Shown in pieces: positions 17,810 to 25,620 of a DNA stretch of 64,000 bases. How positions within the stretch are numbered: the first letter of the stretch is position 1; each line of letters begins with the position of its first letter. The position numbers were made by a program, and so were the translations under genes. Under the pieces are notes generated by a model that saw only the letters and a program-made list of their open reading frames with translations, searched no databases and was not told the DNA's origin. The stretch comes from Methanothermobacter sp049720995 (lineage in GTDB: Archaea > Methanobacteriota > Methanobacteria > Methanobacteriales > Methanothermobacteraceae), in contig NZ_JBNASF010000001.1 of the NCBI RefSeq assembly GCF_049720995.1, positions 62,001 to 126,000 on the forward strand, written 5' to 3'.

Positions 17810-17974
17810 ATGTACCCCACCAGGACATCAATGCATGAACTCCTCGTAAGGATGGACCATGTGTTTGAGAGGATAAGGATACTTGGGAGGACCCGGGCCC
17901 TAAGGAAGGATGAGATAGAGGAGATTGACCGTCACCTCACTGAGATCATGAAGATACTTAACAGGTACAATTAG
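17810..17974 (+). CDS. Small helical protein, function unknown
   Basis: A 54-residue charged protein, MYPTRTSMHELLVRMDHVFE onward, predicted to form two helices with heptad-like leucines and many Arg, Glu and Asp. I do not recognise it. A TATA box at 17766-17772 and GGAG plus GTGAT before ATG 17810 support expression. It ends 9 nt before the LysE-type exporter and may be co-transcribed with it. Confidence 0.55.
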   Translation: MYPTRTSMHELLVRMDHVFERIRILGRTRALRKDEIEEIDRHLTEIMKILNRYN

Positions 17975-17983
17975 GCTGGAAGA

Positions 17984-18601
17984 ATGCTGAGTGTCATCCT
18001 GTTTACAGTAACATCCTTCATCATAGGCCTCTCAGGGGCAATGGCCCCCGGCCCCCTTCTCACCGTAACGGTCTCGGACTCCATTCAGGGAGGTTTCAGG
18101 GCAGGGCCCCTCCTTGTCACGGGCCACATCCTGGGTGAGGCCATCCTGGTTGTTCTGATATTCATGGGTATGGGTTATCTTCTCTCATCAGAATCCGCAT
18201 CCCCATTCATTGGAATTGCAGGTGGCTCCATCCTCATCTGGACCGGCATCAGGGGTCTGAGGTCTGAGGACGAATCATCAGGGGATATTGAGACAGGAGG
18301 ATCTGTCTTCAGGGGGGCTTTGATAAGTTTTTCCAACCCCTACTTCTTTATATGGTGGGGTGCCGTTGGGGCCGCCCTCATGTACAGGGGAATTGAACTT
18401 GCAGGTTTTGCTGGACTTGCAGGTTTCCTGGTGGGTCACTGGTCATCCGACATTGCCTGGTACAGCCTGGTATCTTTTCTATCATCCAGGGGGTCATTTG
18501 ATACGTCCGGGAAGGTCTACAGGGCAATTATGGGGGTATGTAACGGGTTTCTGATTACGGTGGGTGCCTACTTTTTTGTGAATGCTTTAACTGGAATATA
18601 A
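17984..18601 (+). CDS. LysE/RhtB-family exporter
   Basis: A 205-residue membrane protein with about six hydrophobic segments. The N-terminal signature GLSGAMAPGPLLTVTVSDSI matches the LysE family, which exports amino acids, and is followed by GFRAGPLLVTGHILGEAI. FSNPYFFIWWGAVGAAL in the middle is also typical. Which solute is exported is not shown. Confidence 0.85.
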   Translation: MLSVILFTVTSFIIGLSGAMAPGPLLTVTVSDSIQGGFRAGPLLVTGHILGEAILVVLIFMGMGYLLSSESASPFIGIAGGSILIWTGIRGLRSEDESSGDIETGGSVFRGALISFSNPYFFIWWGAVGAALMYRGIELAGFAGLAGFLVGHWSSDIAWYSLVSFLSSRGSFDTSGKVYRAIMGVCNGFLITVGAYFFVNALTGI

Positions 18602-18655
18602 TACAATCAACACACGCCTCAAATCATTAATACCATGAAATGCATAGTATTAATG

Positions 18656-19447
18656 ATGAAGGCAGCTGTTTTTGATAACTCAGGGACGCTCATAAGAAGG
18701 TACAGAGCCCTCAAGAATCTTAAAACAGGGAAGATATGTGACAGGATGAATTCACTTGATATAGTGGATTACAGGGACAGAAGGGCTCTCGTTGTGCTTC
18801 AGACCGACCCCGCGACATGTATAGTCAACGCAAACCCAGACCAGACAATCCATGATTTCATAAAGAGGAACCGCATAGACTTCGATGTCAGCTACGCCAA
18901 CACCGCTGTTACTGCTGATGATATCAGGGATATCCTCAGGAGTGACCCTGCAACTGTGAGGGACATACAGGACACCATAGATGCCGTTTCCAGCAAGGAC
19001 TACAACATACAGATATGCAGCGGATCCGGATTCATAGTCAACATTGACAGGCAGATGGTTGACTTCACAATAACTGCAGGTGGAAAACTCTTCCCGGAGG
19101 TCCCGGAGGTTGTGGATGAACTCAAGGATAGAAACATCCATATATACATTGCATCAGGGGACCGGCGGGGGTCACTGAGGGAACTTGCAAGGATCATCAG
19201 GATACCCCAGGAAAACGTCTTTGACACCGCCGACACAGAGAGGAAGGCCCAGATAATCCTGGAGCTGAAGCAAAGGTACAGCAGGGTCATGATGGTGGGT
19301 AATGGCCTTAACGACATCCTGGCATTGAGGGAGGCTGATGTGGGGGTTTTGACACTCCAGCAGAGGGAGCCGGTTCCTCAGAGGCTGATTGAGGCTGCTG
19401 ACTACGTTGTTGATAACATAAGGGAGGTTCTGGATATAGAATTCTAA
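18656..19447 (+). CDS. HAD-superfamily protein related to P-type ATPase catalytic domains
   Basis: About 263 residues, soluble, without membrane segments. The HAD motif I is AAVFDNSGTLIRRY at the N terminus; the second catalytic position is Asn, not Asp (DNSGT). Later motifs are IYIASGDRRGSLRELA near residue 172 and VMMVGNGLNDILALREADVG near residue 222, close to the P-domain of P-type ATPases (GDGxND appears as GNGLND). The changed acidic residues at two HAD positions may alter catalysis. A TATA-like TTAATAC about 26 nt upstream and no Shine-Dalgarno suggest a leaderless start at 18653 or 18656. Confidence 0.75.
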   Translation: MKAAVFDNSGTLIRRYRALKNLKTGKICDRMNSLDIVDYRDRRALVVLQTDPATCIVNANPDQTIHDFIKRNRIDFDVSYANTAVTADDIRDILRSDPATVRDIQDTIDAVSSKDYNIQICSGSGFIVNIDRQMVDFTITAGGKLFPEVPEVVDELKDRNIHIYIASGDRRGSLRELARIIRIPQENVFDTADTERKAQIILELKQRYSRVMMVGNGLNDILALREADVGVLTLQQREPVPQRLIEAADYVVDNIREVLDIEF

Positions 19448-19462
19448 TATGGGGGGTTGATA

Positions 19463-20887
19463 TTGAGTGAACTGTGCATCGTGCAGGTGAATGACACCCA
19501 CGGATACCTGAAGCCCCACCCGGAACTCTTCTGGGAGGGCAGAGATATAAGGTATGATACCCTGGGAGGCTACCACCACATAGCGGGCCTTGTGGATGAG
19601 ATACGTGAAGAGGGACCCACACTACTCCTTGACTGTGGTGACACCATACACGGCACATACCATGCCGTGAAGAGTGAGGGAGCAGCCCTGATCCCCATCC
19701 TCAATGAAATGCGGTTTGATGCCATGACAGCCCACTGGGAGTTCGCCTATGGACCCGAAAGATTCCTGGAAATATCTGAAAAGCTGAATCACCCGGTTCT
19801 TGCAATAAACTGCTACCATGAGGGGACAGAAAGACCCGTCTTCAGGCCATACGAGATAGTGGAGAGGGGAGATCTCCAGGTGGGGGTTGTGGGGATAGCA
19901 TCCAACATAGTGGATAAGGTGATGCCCCCACGGTTCAGTGAGGGCCTTGAGTTCACACTTGGACGTGATGAGCTCCCATACTGGATAGATGTGCTCCGTG
20001 ATGAGGAGAGGGTTGACCTTGTGGTGGTCATATCACATCTGGGGTTCCCCCAGGAGTGCCAGCTGGCAGCGGATGTTGATGGCATAGACGTGCTTCTGAG
20101 CGCCCATACCCACAACAGGCTTGAGAGGCCCTTCACTGTCAACGATACCATCATAATACAGTCAGGGTGCCATGGTTCATTCATTGGACGCCTTGACCTT
20201 GAGGTTGATGGGGGTGTGAGGGGATTCAGACATGAACTTGTAAGGGTCAGGGGGCCCTCCAGTGAGGATGTTGAGGAGATGGTCATGAGGGCGGCTGATG
20301 TGGACAGAGACCACCTTGAGGTCACCGTGGGTTCAACAAGAACACACCTCAACAGGTACACCATACTGGAGTCAACCATGGACAACCTTCTCCTGAAGGC
20401 GATAATGGGTGTGGATGACTCTGAATTTGCATTCTCCAATGGTTGGCGCTACGGTGCCCCTGTAGCGCCAGGGGATATCAGGGTTGAGGACCTCTGGAAC
20501 ATAATCCCTGTTAATCCTCCGGTATCCCGTGTTGAACTCCTGGGGAGGGAGATCCTAGAGATGATGGAGGAGAACATTGAACTCACATTCTCAAGGGACC
20601 CCTACAGGCAGATGGGCGGCTACCTCAAGAGGTGCATGGGCCTTGAGATCTACTTCAAGATAGAGAACCCTCCCGGTAGCAGGATACAGAAGTTATTCGT
20701 AAACGGGAAGCCCCTTGAGCCGGATAGAACCTATAGTGCAGTCTATGTAACCAGTCAGGGTGTGCCATCACGTTACGGTGAGAACCATGAGGAGATGGAC
20801 ATCAGGGCCATTGACGCCCTCATGGAGTATGTTGAGAAGAACAGTCCCGTCGATGCCCGGCTCGATGGGAGGATAACACCGGTATAA
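19463..20887 (+). CDS. SoxB/5'-nucleotidase-like metallophosphoesterase
   Basis: About 474 residues. The N-terminal calcineurin-like domain has QVNDTHGYL near residue 7, LLDCGDTIHG near residue 54, VVVISHLGFPQE and LLSAHTHNR; the C-terminal half is the 5'-nucleotidase domain (NGWRYGAPVAPGDIRVEDL). The usual GNHE metal motif is replaced by AHWEFAYG, which as I recall resembles SoxB-like members. No signal peptide is visible, so it appears cytoplasmic, unlike UshA or SoxB. The start is a TTG at 19463 after GGGGGGTTGAT. Substrate unknown; no other sox gene is near. Confidence 0.78.
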   Translation: MSELCIVQVNDTHGYLKPHPELFWEGRDIRYDTLGGYHHIAGLVDEIREEGPTLLLDCGDTIHGTYHAVKSEGAALIPILNEMRFDAMTAHWEFAYGPERFLEISEKLNHPVLAINCYHEGTERPVFRPYEIVERGDLQVGVVGIASNIVDKVMPPRFSEGLEFTLGRDELPYWIDVLRDEERVDLVVVISHLGFPQECQLAADVDGIDVLLSAHTHNRLERPFTVNDTIIIQSGCHGSFIGRLDLEVDGGVRGFRHELVRVRGPSSEDVEEMVMRAADVDRDHLEVTVGSTRTHLNRYTILESTMDNLLLKAIMGVDDSEFAFSNGWRYGAPVAPGDIRVEDLWNIIPVNPPVSRVELLGREILEMMEENIELTFSRDPYRQMGGYLKRCMGLEIYFKIENPPGSRIQKLFVNGKPLEPDRTYSAVYVTSQGVPSRYGENHEEMDIRAIDALMEYVEKNSPVDARLDGRITPV

Positions 20888-20892
20888 TTGTC

Positions 20893-20979
20893 CTCAGGCA
20901 AACTGCAACTGTGAACCGGTAAGTATGTGCACGGCTATATGTTTGATGGCCTCTCAGGCAATCTGTAATTGTGAACCTG
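20893..20979 (+). repeat. Pair of imperfect 26-bp direct repeats
   Basis: Two copies begin at 20893 and 20953, exactly 60 nt apart, each starting CTCAGGCAA and containing TGTGAACC. They differ at four positions. The second runs into the Shine-Dalgarno of the DsrE-like gene. They could be a regulatory pair or a local duplication. Confidence 0.6.
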
Positions 20980-20994
20980 GAGGGGGTGATTATG

Positions 20995-21336
20995 ATGGGT
21001 GATGAGATGATTTACCGTGCGGTCTTCCACCTTGATGAGGATGACGAGGAAAGAGTTTTGCTGCTCCTTACCAATGTGAGGAACCTGATGGCCGACATTC
21101 CGGATGTTGAGATTGAGGTTGTGGCGTACTCAAAGGGTGTCAGCGCCCTCATGAGGGAGTCAGAGTACTCAGATATGATCAGTGAGCTCATTGGTGATGG
21201 TGTCAGGTTTTCTGCCTGTTCCAACACCATGAAGGCGGTGGATATAACCTCAGGGGACCTTGTTGATGGTGTCGATACTGTGTCCTCAGGTTGGGTGAGA
21301 TTGTTAGAAAGCAGACTGATGGATGGGCCTATATAA
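20995..21336 (+). CDS. DsrE/DsrF-like small protein
   Basis: About 113 residues with the DsrE fold pattern: a first strand YRAVFHLDEDDEERVLLLLTNVRNL, a second EIEVVAYSKGVSAL, then GVRFSACSNTMKA with a Cys at the position used for sulfur relay in DsrE and TusD relatives. In this subfamily the role is not known; sulfur carriage is a possibility. AGGGGGTGAT is just upstream of ATG 20992 and 20995; spacing favours 20995. Two imperfect direct repeats precede it. Confidence 0.75.
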   Translation: MGDEMIYRAVFHLDEDDEERVLLLLTNVRNLMADIPDVEIEVVAYSKGVSALMRESEYSDMISELIGDGVRFSACSNTMKAVDITSGDLVDGVDTVSSGWVRLLESRLMDGPI

Positions 21337-21347
21337 GGCCCTGATAT

Positions 21348-21905
21348 CTAGAGGAACCTCTTGAGGATCATGATTGCATAGGCAATGGAGCTGTACTCGG
21401 GCTTGAATGGTGTTATGATGAGTGCCAGAATTGCTGCAAATGGCATCAGCATGTTCATCTTAAGTGCCCTAAGGTAGTGGTCCTTTTCAACATCCACGAG
21501 CCCATTTCTATATGCATAGAACCAGCTTACAGATAGGAGGATGCCTACCATCAGCATGTTAAGATGGAATATGATATTGGATGTCACAAATTCGCCATAG
21601 TCTCCTGTAAGTTCCGTTGAGAAGGGTACCATGGCCACAAACATCAACCAGAATATGTTTATCCACAGGAAACCCGTGTCAACCTCCTTCAGATTTTCAA
21701 ATTGCATGTGGTTAACCCGCCAAAAAATCCCGAGCAGGAAGAAACTGAGACAGTAGATATAGATTTGGGGGGCGAGGATTGTGAGGTATGAAAACATGGA
21801 GGACTCTGTTGTGATCCCCGCTGGCACTTCAATGCCCAAAACAAGGATTGTCATTGCAATGGCAAATATCCCATCCACAAGGCCCTCAATTCTGTTCTTA
21901 TTCAT
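21348..21905 (-). CDS. TMEM175/DUF1211-family membrane protein
   Basis: A 185-residue protein with about six transmembrane helices. The N-terminal RIEGLVDGIFAIAMTILVLG matches the TMEM175 signature RxxxFSDGVFAIAxTLLVL, with LVD in place of FSD. Bacterial and archaeal members with one six-helix unit assemble as potassium-conducting tetramers. The first helix carries the conserved hydrophobic filter positions. The channel function is inferred from the family. Confidence 0.78.
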   Translation of the reverse strand: MNKNRIEGLVDGIFAIAMTILVLGIEVPAGITTESSMFSYLTILAPQIYIYCLSFFLLGIFWRVNHMQFENLKEVDTGFLWINIFWLMFVAMVPFSTELTGDYGEFVTSNIIFHLNMLMVGILLSVSWFYAYRNGLVDVEKDHYLRALKMNMLMPFAAILALIITPFKPEYSSIAYAIMILKRFL

Positions 21906-21914
21906 GCTTCATCC

Positions 21915-22661
21915 TCAATGAAATGATTCAAGGATTTTCCTGCTCTTTATGACTCCCTCATAGTTATTCAGCTCTATCACCCCCCGGTCTATTCCCCTAA
22001 GGAGTTCAAGGTCAACCGTGCCCTCCCCCAGGGGGAGGTGCTGGTCCCTTTCACCGTTGTTGTCACTCAGGTGGTGGTGGGCTATTCTTTCCATCCTGAG
22101 GAAATCCTCCAGGACCCCCGTGGTGTTTGCATGGCCCACATCCACAGTCACATACGATCCGCATTCCTCTGAGAATTTTTCAAGCTCATTGGGGCTGTTG
22201 CAGAGGTATGAGAAACGACCTGGCATGTTCTCAACTGAGAACTTTACCGATGAATCCTCTGCATGGACCACGCAGTTTTTAAGTGTTTCGGCTGCGAATT
22301 TAAGGGCTGCGTTCCTTATCCTCTCCTCCCTCCTGTGCACAAGACCTGGGTGTGTTGTTATGGTTGTTGCCCCTATCCTTGATGCGAGTTCCACTGTCTC
22401 GATCATCTGTTTTTCTGTCTCCTCCCTCACACCCTGGTTCATGCTGCCAGGGTTCAGGTCTATGGTGGGGGCGTGGAGGAGTATCTCAAGGTCAAATGAC
22501 TCAAATACCTCAAGTGCCGCCCCATCTTCAAGGAGCCTCCTGGGCCAGTAGGGTCCCTCGCAGAGTATCTCAATGAGCTGGAAGCCGTCCTCCTCTGCTT
22601 TCTCCAGGATGTTCTCCATTGGTTCCATGAAAAGTGCCAGGGTTGAAAATCCGAGTCTCAT
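21915..22661 (-). CDS. Xylose isomerase-like TIM-barrel protein (AP endonuclease family 2)
   Basis: A 248-residue TIM-barrel protein of the sugar phosphate isomerase/epimerase group. Seen are GFSTLALF at the first strand, EILCEGPYWP, LHAPTIDLNPG, TTHPGLVHRREER near residue 104, SVENMPG, VDVGHANTTG and HHLSDNNGERDQHLPLGEG. These place His, Glu and Asp residues like the metal ligands of endonuclease IV and isomerases. No specific substrate is indicated. It lies 9 nt upstream of the TMEM175-like gene. Confidence 0.8.
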   Translation of the reverse strand: MRLGFSTLALFMEPMENILEKAEEDGFQLIEILCEGPYWPRRLLEDGAALEVFESFDLEILLHAPTIDLNPGSMNQGVREETEKQMIETVELASRIGATTITTHPGLVHRREERIRNAALKFAAETLKNCVVHAEDSSVKFSVENMPGRFSYLCNSPNELEKFSEECGSYVTVDVGHANTTGVLEDFLRMERIAHHHLSDNNGERDQHLPLGEGTVDLELLRGIDRGVIELNNYEGVIKSRKILESFH

Positions 22662-22756
22662 ATAGGATCCCGTTAGGTTTTTCTATTCAGCCGCCCTTAT
22701 GAGTGTTTCCATGCCACATGAAACTGAAAGATACTTATAGATGCCTGTATCTGCAT

Positions 22757-22778
22757 GGTCCTTGCGGTGTGAAGGACC
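22757..22778. other. Hairpin in untranslated region
   Basis: GGTCCTT and AAGGACC form a 7-bp perfect stem around an 8-nt loop between two divergent genes. A TATA-like ACTTATAG lies about 25 nt upstream. No coding function is visible in the ~235 nt around it. Confidence 0.3.
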
Positions 22779-22896
22779 CTCACAGTGACCATGGGGCAGG
22801 GATGGATGTGGTGGCTTTTCCCATTCACCTTTACCGTATATGGTTAGCACCACTGTTTAGGTATTACATCAATCTTACCTTCATCACACCACCAAA

Positions 22897-22938
22897 AATT
22901 ATATATAAAACATGATATATCAGGAAATTGATATATCA
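22897..22938 (+). promoter_or_regulatory. padR promoter with twin palindromic operators
   Basis: A TATA box within AAATTATATATAAAAC (22896-22910) is followed by two identical 10-bp palindromes TGATATATCA at 22913-22922 and 22929-22938, centres 16 nt apart. They lie across the expected transcription start near 22930. This is the natural position for autorepression by the PadR protein encoded next. Confidence 0.65.
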
Positions 22939-22957
22939 AGTTTCTGGAGATGTCCTG

Positions 22958-23380
22958 ATGTGTGCAGAAAATGGTCCCCATGGAGAGGGGGGACAGTTTG
23001 ACGAGAAAATAATAAAGAGTTTCATGAGGGGATTCGGAAAAACAATGATCCTCTGGATGATAAGCAGGGAAAAGATCCATGGATACGAGATAATGCGACG
23101 ACTTGAGAAGTTCTACTCCATCAAGGGGATGCACTGCCAGGAGATCAAACCACCCGGTCCAAGCGTCATCTACCCGATACTCCACGACCTGGAGAAGAAG
23201 GGACTCATAATGGGTTCATGGGAGATGCACGGGGAGAAGAGGGTCAGGTACTACGAGATAACCCCACTTGGTAATGAAACAATAGACAGGATCCGTGATA
23301 TAATGAAAAACCACATCTCAAGGATATGGGAGGACTTCTGGAACGACATGTTCCCATGTGAGAGGGAGGATGAAGAATGA
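22958..23380 (+). CDS. PadR-family transcriptional regulator
   Basis: About 140 residues. The PadR winged-helix domain starts near residue 20 with MILWMISREKIHGYEIMRRL, then VIYPILHDLEKKGLI (recognition helix and wing) and KRVRYYEITPLG. A short acidic C-terminal helix ends the protein. It overlaps the ABC ATPase gene by 4 nt and forms an operon with the permease. PadR proteins typically repress the transporter they travel with, often relieved by a drug-like ligand. GGAG lies 8 nt before ATG 22958. Confidence 0.88.
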   Translation: MCAENGPHGEGGQFDEKIIKSFMRGFGKTMILWMISREKIHGYEIMRRLEKFYSIKGMHCQEIKPPGPSVIYPILHDLEKKGLIMGSWEMHGEKRVRYYEITPLGNETIDRIRDIMKNHISRIWEDFWNDMFPCEREDEE

Positions 23381-24426
23381 AATACGCCATAGAGACCTAC
23401 GATCTCACAAAGGTCTATGGGGACTTCAAAGCAGTCGACAGCCTCAACATGAAGATAGAAAAGAACTCCATCTTCGGATTCCTGGGGCCCAACGGGGCAG
23501 GTAAGACAACAACCATAAAGATGCTCACCTGCCTCATACCCCCAAGTTCCGGTACAGCCCGTGTCGCCGGATACGATATACTGGAGAATCCCGACGAGGT
23601 GAGACAGCAGATAGGTATGGTCCCCCAGAAGGTCAGCCTCTACGAGGACCTCACAGCGAGGGAGAACGTGGAGATGTGCGCAGACTTCTACGGGATGCCA
23701 GAGGACCTCAAGGAAACAAGGATCGATGAACTCATGGAGCTGGTTGACATAAAGTACGCGGCAGATAAACCCGTTGGACAGATGTCAGGGGGACAGCAGC
23801 AGAAGGTTTCACTGGTTGCAAGCCTGATACACCAGCCAGACATACTCTTCCTCGACGAACCAACCATAGGACTGGACCCGACAACAAAGAGGGTGCTGTG
23901 GGACCTCATCGAGGAACTGAACAGCAGCGGTCACACCATCATACTCTGCTCCCATGACATGTACGAAGTTGAACTCCTCTGCGACTACGTGGGTATAATA
24001 AATCAGGGCTTGCTCGCGGCCTTTGACACACCCCAGGGCCTCAAGGACACCGTTATAAAGGAGGAGGAATCCCTCAAAGCACGGGAGATTGGCAACATAC
24101 TTGACAGGATTCAGGAAGAAACCCCTGAATCTGAAAAAAGGATCATTGAGGAAATGAAAAAATCCGGGACCTGCGCCGGTAAGGAGCTCAGCATGCTTAT
24201 CACCGACCTCAGCGATGAACTCATAGCTGAACTTGAATCCCTTCCGGTTACACTGGAGGTTAAAAGGCACCACACCGGCAGGATAATACTCGAACTGGAT
24301 GAGAGCTGTGACACCGCCATAAATGACGTCCTCAGGGCAGTTATAAGGAACAATGCCAGGATCAGCTCAATTTCAACCAGGGACCCCTCACTCGAGGACG
24401 TTTTTATGAAGGTTACAGGGAGGTGA
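23377..24426 (+). CDS. ABC transporter ATP-binding protein
   Basis: A 349-residue ABC ATPase of the drug or DrrA-like export type. Walker A GPNGAGKTTTIKML is near residue 38, signature SGGQQQKVSLVASL near residue 135, Walker B ILFLDEPTIGLDP next, and the switch His in CSHDMYE. A C-terminal extension of about 120 residues follows, common in DrrA-like proteins. It starts within the padR stop codon (ATGA overlap) and precedes the permease. Confidence 0.92.
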   Translation: MKYAIETYDLTKVYGDFKAVDSLNMKIEKNSIFGFLGPNGAGKTTTIKMLTCLIPPSSGTARVAGYDILENPDEVRQQIGMVPQKVSLYEDLTARENVEMCADFYGMPEDLKETRIDELMELVDIKYAADKPVGQMSGGQQQKVSLVASLIHQPDILFLDEPTIGLDPTTKRVLWDLIEELNSSGHTIILCSHDMYEVELLCDYVGIINQGLLAAFDTPQGLKDTVIKEEESLKAREIGNILDRIQEETPESEKRIIEEMKKSGTCAGKELSMLITDLSDELIAELESLPVTLEVKRHHTGRIILELDESCDTAINDVLRAVIRNNARISSISTRDPSLEDVFMKVTGR

Positions 24427-24431
24427 CCGGT

Positions 24432-25589
24432 ATGGAAATGAAGAAGGTAATGTGGATGCTAAAGAAGGACCTCATAGTCCTCTGGAGGCACAAACCCCGC
24501 CTCATATCAATCATACTGTTCCCCATACTAATGATAACCCTCTTCGGTTACGGTATGGGTGGTACACTCGAAAACATACCTGTGGTTATAGTCGAGCAGA
24601 GCAGCGGCCCCCTCACAGACCAGACCGTCGCTGCCATGAGGAACATGAGCCTCTACGATATTAAGGATATAATGAAGGACCCTGAAACCGCAAGGGACAT
24701 GGTGGATGCAGGGGAGGTCAAGGCAGCCATAATACTGCCCCCCAACTATGACAACCTCACAGAAGAACCCACCGTGGTCATGTACCTTGACTCCTCTGAC
24801 CAGCTGGCAAGTCAGGCCCTCGTACCTGCAACTCAGGCACTTTTTAGCAGGCTTTCAGGTGAAATTGCGGTTCAGAAGATGCAGAGCCCCGCAGTGAACA
24901 TTCAGAAGCAGAATTCAACCCCCGGAGAGACGGGCTTTCAGAGCATCGTGAACACAATAAATTTCCAGGTTGACAGGATCTATGGGGACGTCAAGTACAT
25001 GGACTTTCTGGTGCCTGCGGTACTTGCAATGACCATAATGTTCTCCTGCATGTTCGGTATGGGACAGTCAATTGCAGGTGAAAGGGAGAGGGGAGAACTC
25101 GCACGCCTTTTCATGACTCCAACAAGTGTATCAACAGTGGTTGGAGGTAAAATAATCTCAAAACTGGTTATAGAAAGTGGGAGGGCGTTCCTGCTGCTCT
25201 GTGTAGCCATACTGCTATTCGGAATAAAGATAAACGGTAGCATGCTGCTTACGGTCCTTCTACTTGTACTCACAGCACTTTGCTTCGTGGGATTCGGAAT
25301 AATGATATCGGCGAGGGTGGGGACCCAGGAGGACTACATGCAGATGGTGATGCCCTTTGCAATGCCCATGATGTTTGTATCAGGGGTCTTCTACCCCATT
25401 GAGACCATGCCATGGGTGTTCCAGAAGCTGGCCTACGTAGTGCCCCTCACCTATGCCAATGACGCTCTGAGGTCAGTGATGCTGAAGGGTGCAGGTGCTG
25501 GGGACATCTGGCTTGACCTGGCCGTGCTCATGGGATTCACACTCCTGTTCTTTGCAATGGGGGTTACCAGATTTAACAGGGACATTTAG
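24432..25589 (+). CDS. ABC-2 type permease
   Basis: About 385 residues. One N-terminal helix (RLISIILFPILMITLFGYGM) is followed by a long extracytoplasmic loop to about residue 190, then five hydrophobic segments from MDFLVPAVLAMTIMF. GERERGELARLFMTPTSVS is the ABC-2 coupling signature. It is the membrane partner of the preceding ATPase; a homodimer with the ATPase dimer would export a small molecule or lipid. ATG 24432 follows AGGTGACC; a GTG at 24423 overlapping the ATPase stop is possible. Confidence 0.9.
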   Translation: MEMKKVMWMLKKDLIVLWRHKPRLISIILFPILMITLFGYGMGGTLENIPVVIVEQSSGPLTDQTVAAMRNMSLYDIKDIMKDPETARDMVDAGEVKAAIILPPNYDNLTEEPTVVMYLDSSDQLASQALVPATQALFSRLSGEIAVQKMQSPAVNIQKQNSTPGETGFQSIVNTINFQVDRIYGDVKYMDFLVPAVLAMTIMFSCMFGMGQSIAGERERGELARLFMTPTSVSTVVGGKIISKLVIESGRAFLLLCVAILLFGIKINGSMLLTVLLLVLTALCFVGFGIMISARVGTQEDYMQMVMPFAMPMMFVSGVFYPIETMPWVFQKLAYVVPLTYANDALRSVMLKGAGAGDIWLDLAVLMGFTLLFFAMGVTRFNRDI

Positions 25590-25620
25590 GTGGTTAAGCA
25601 GATAAATTTCAGGTGGTAAT

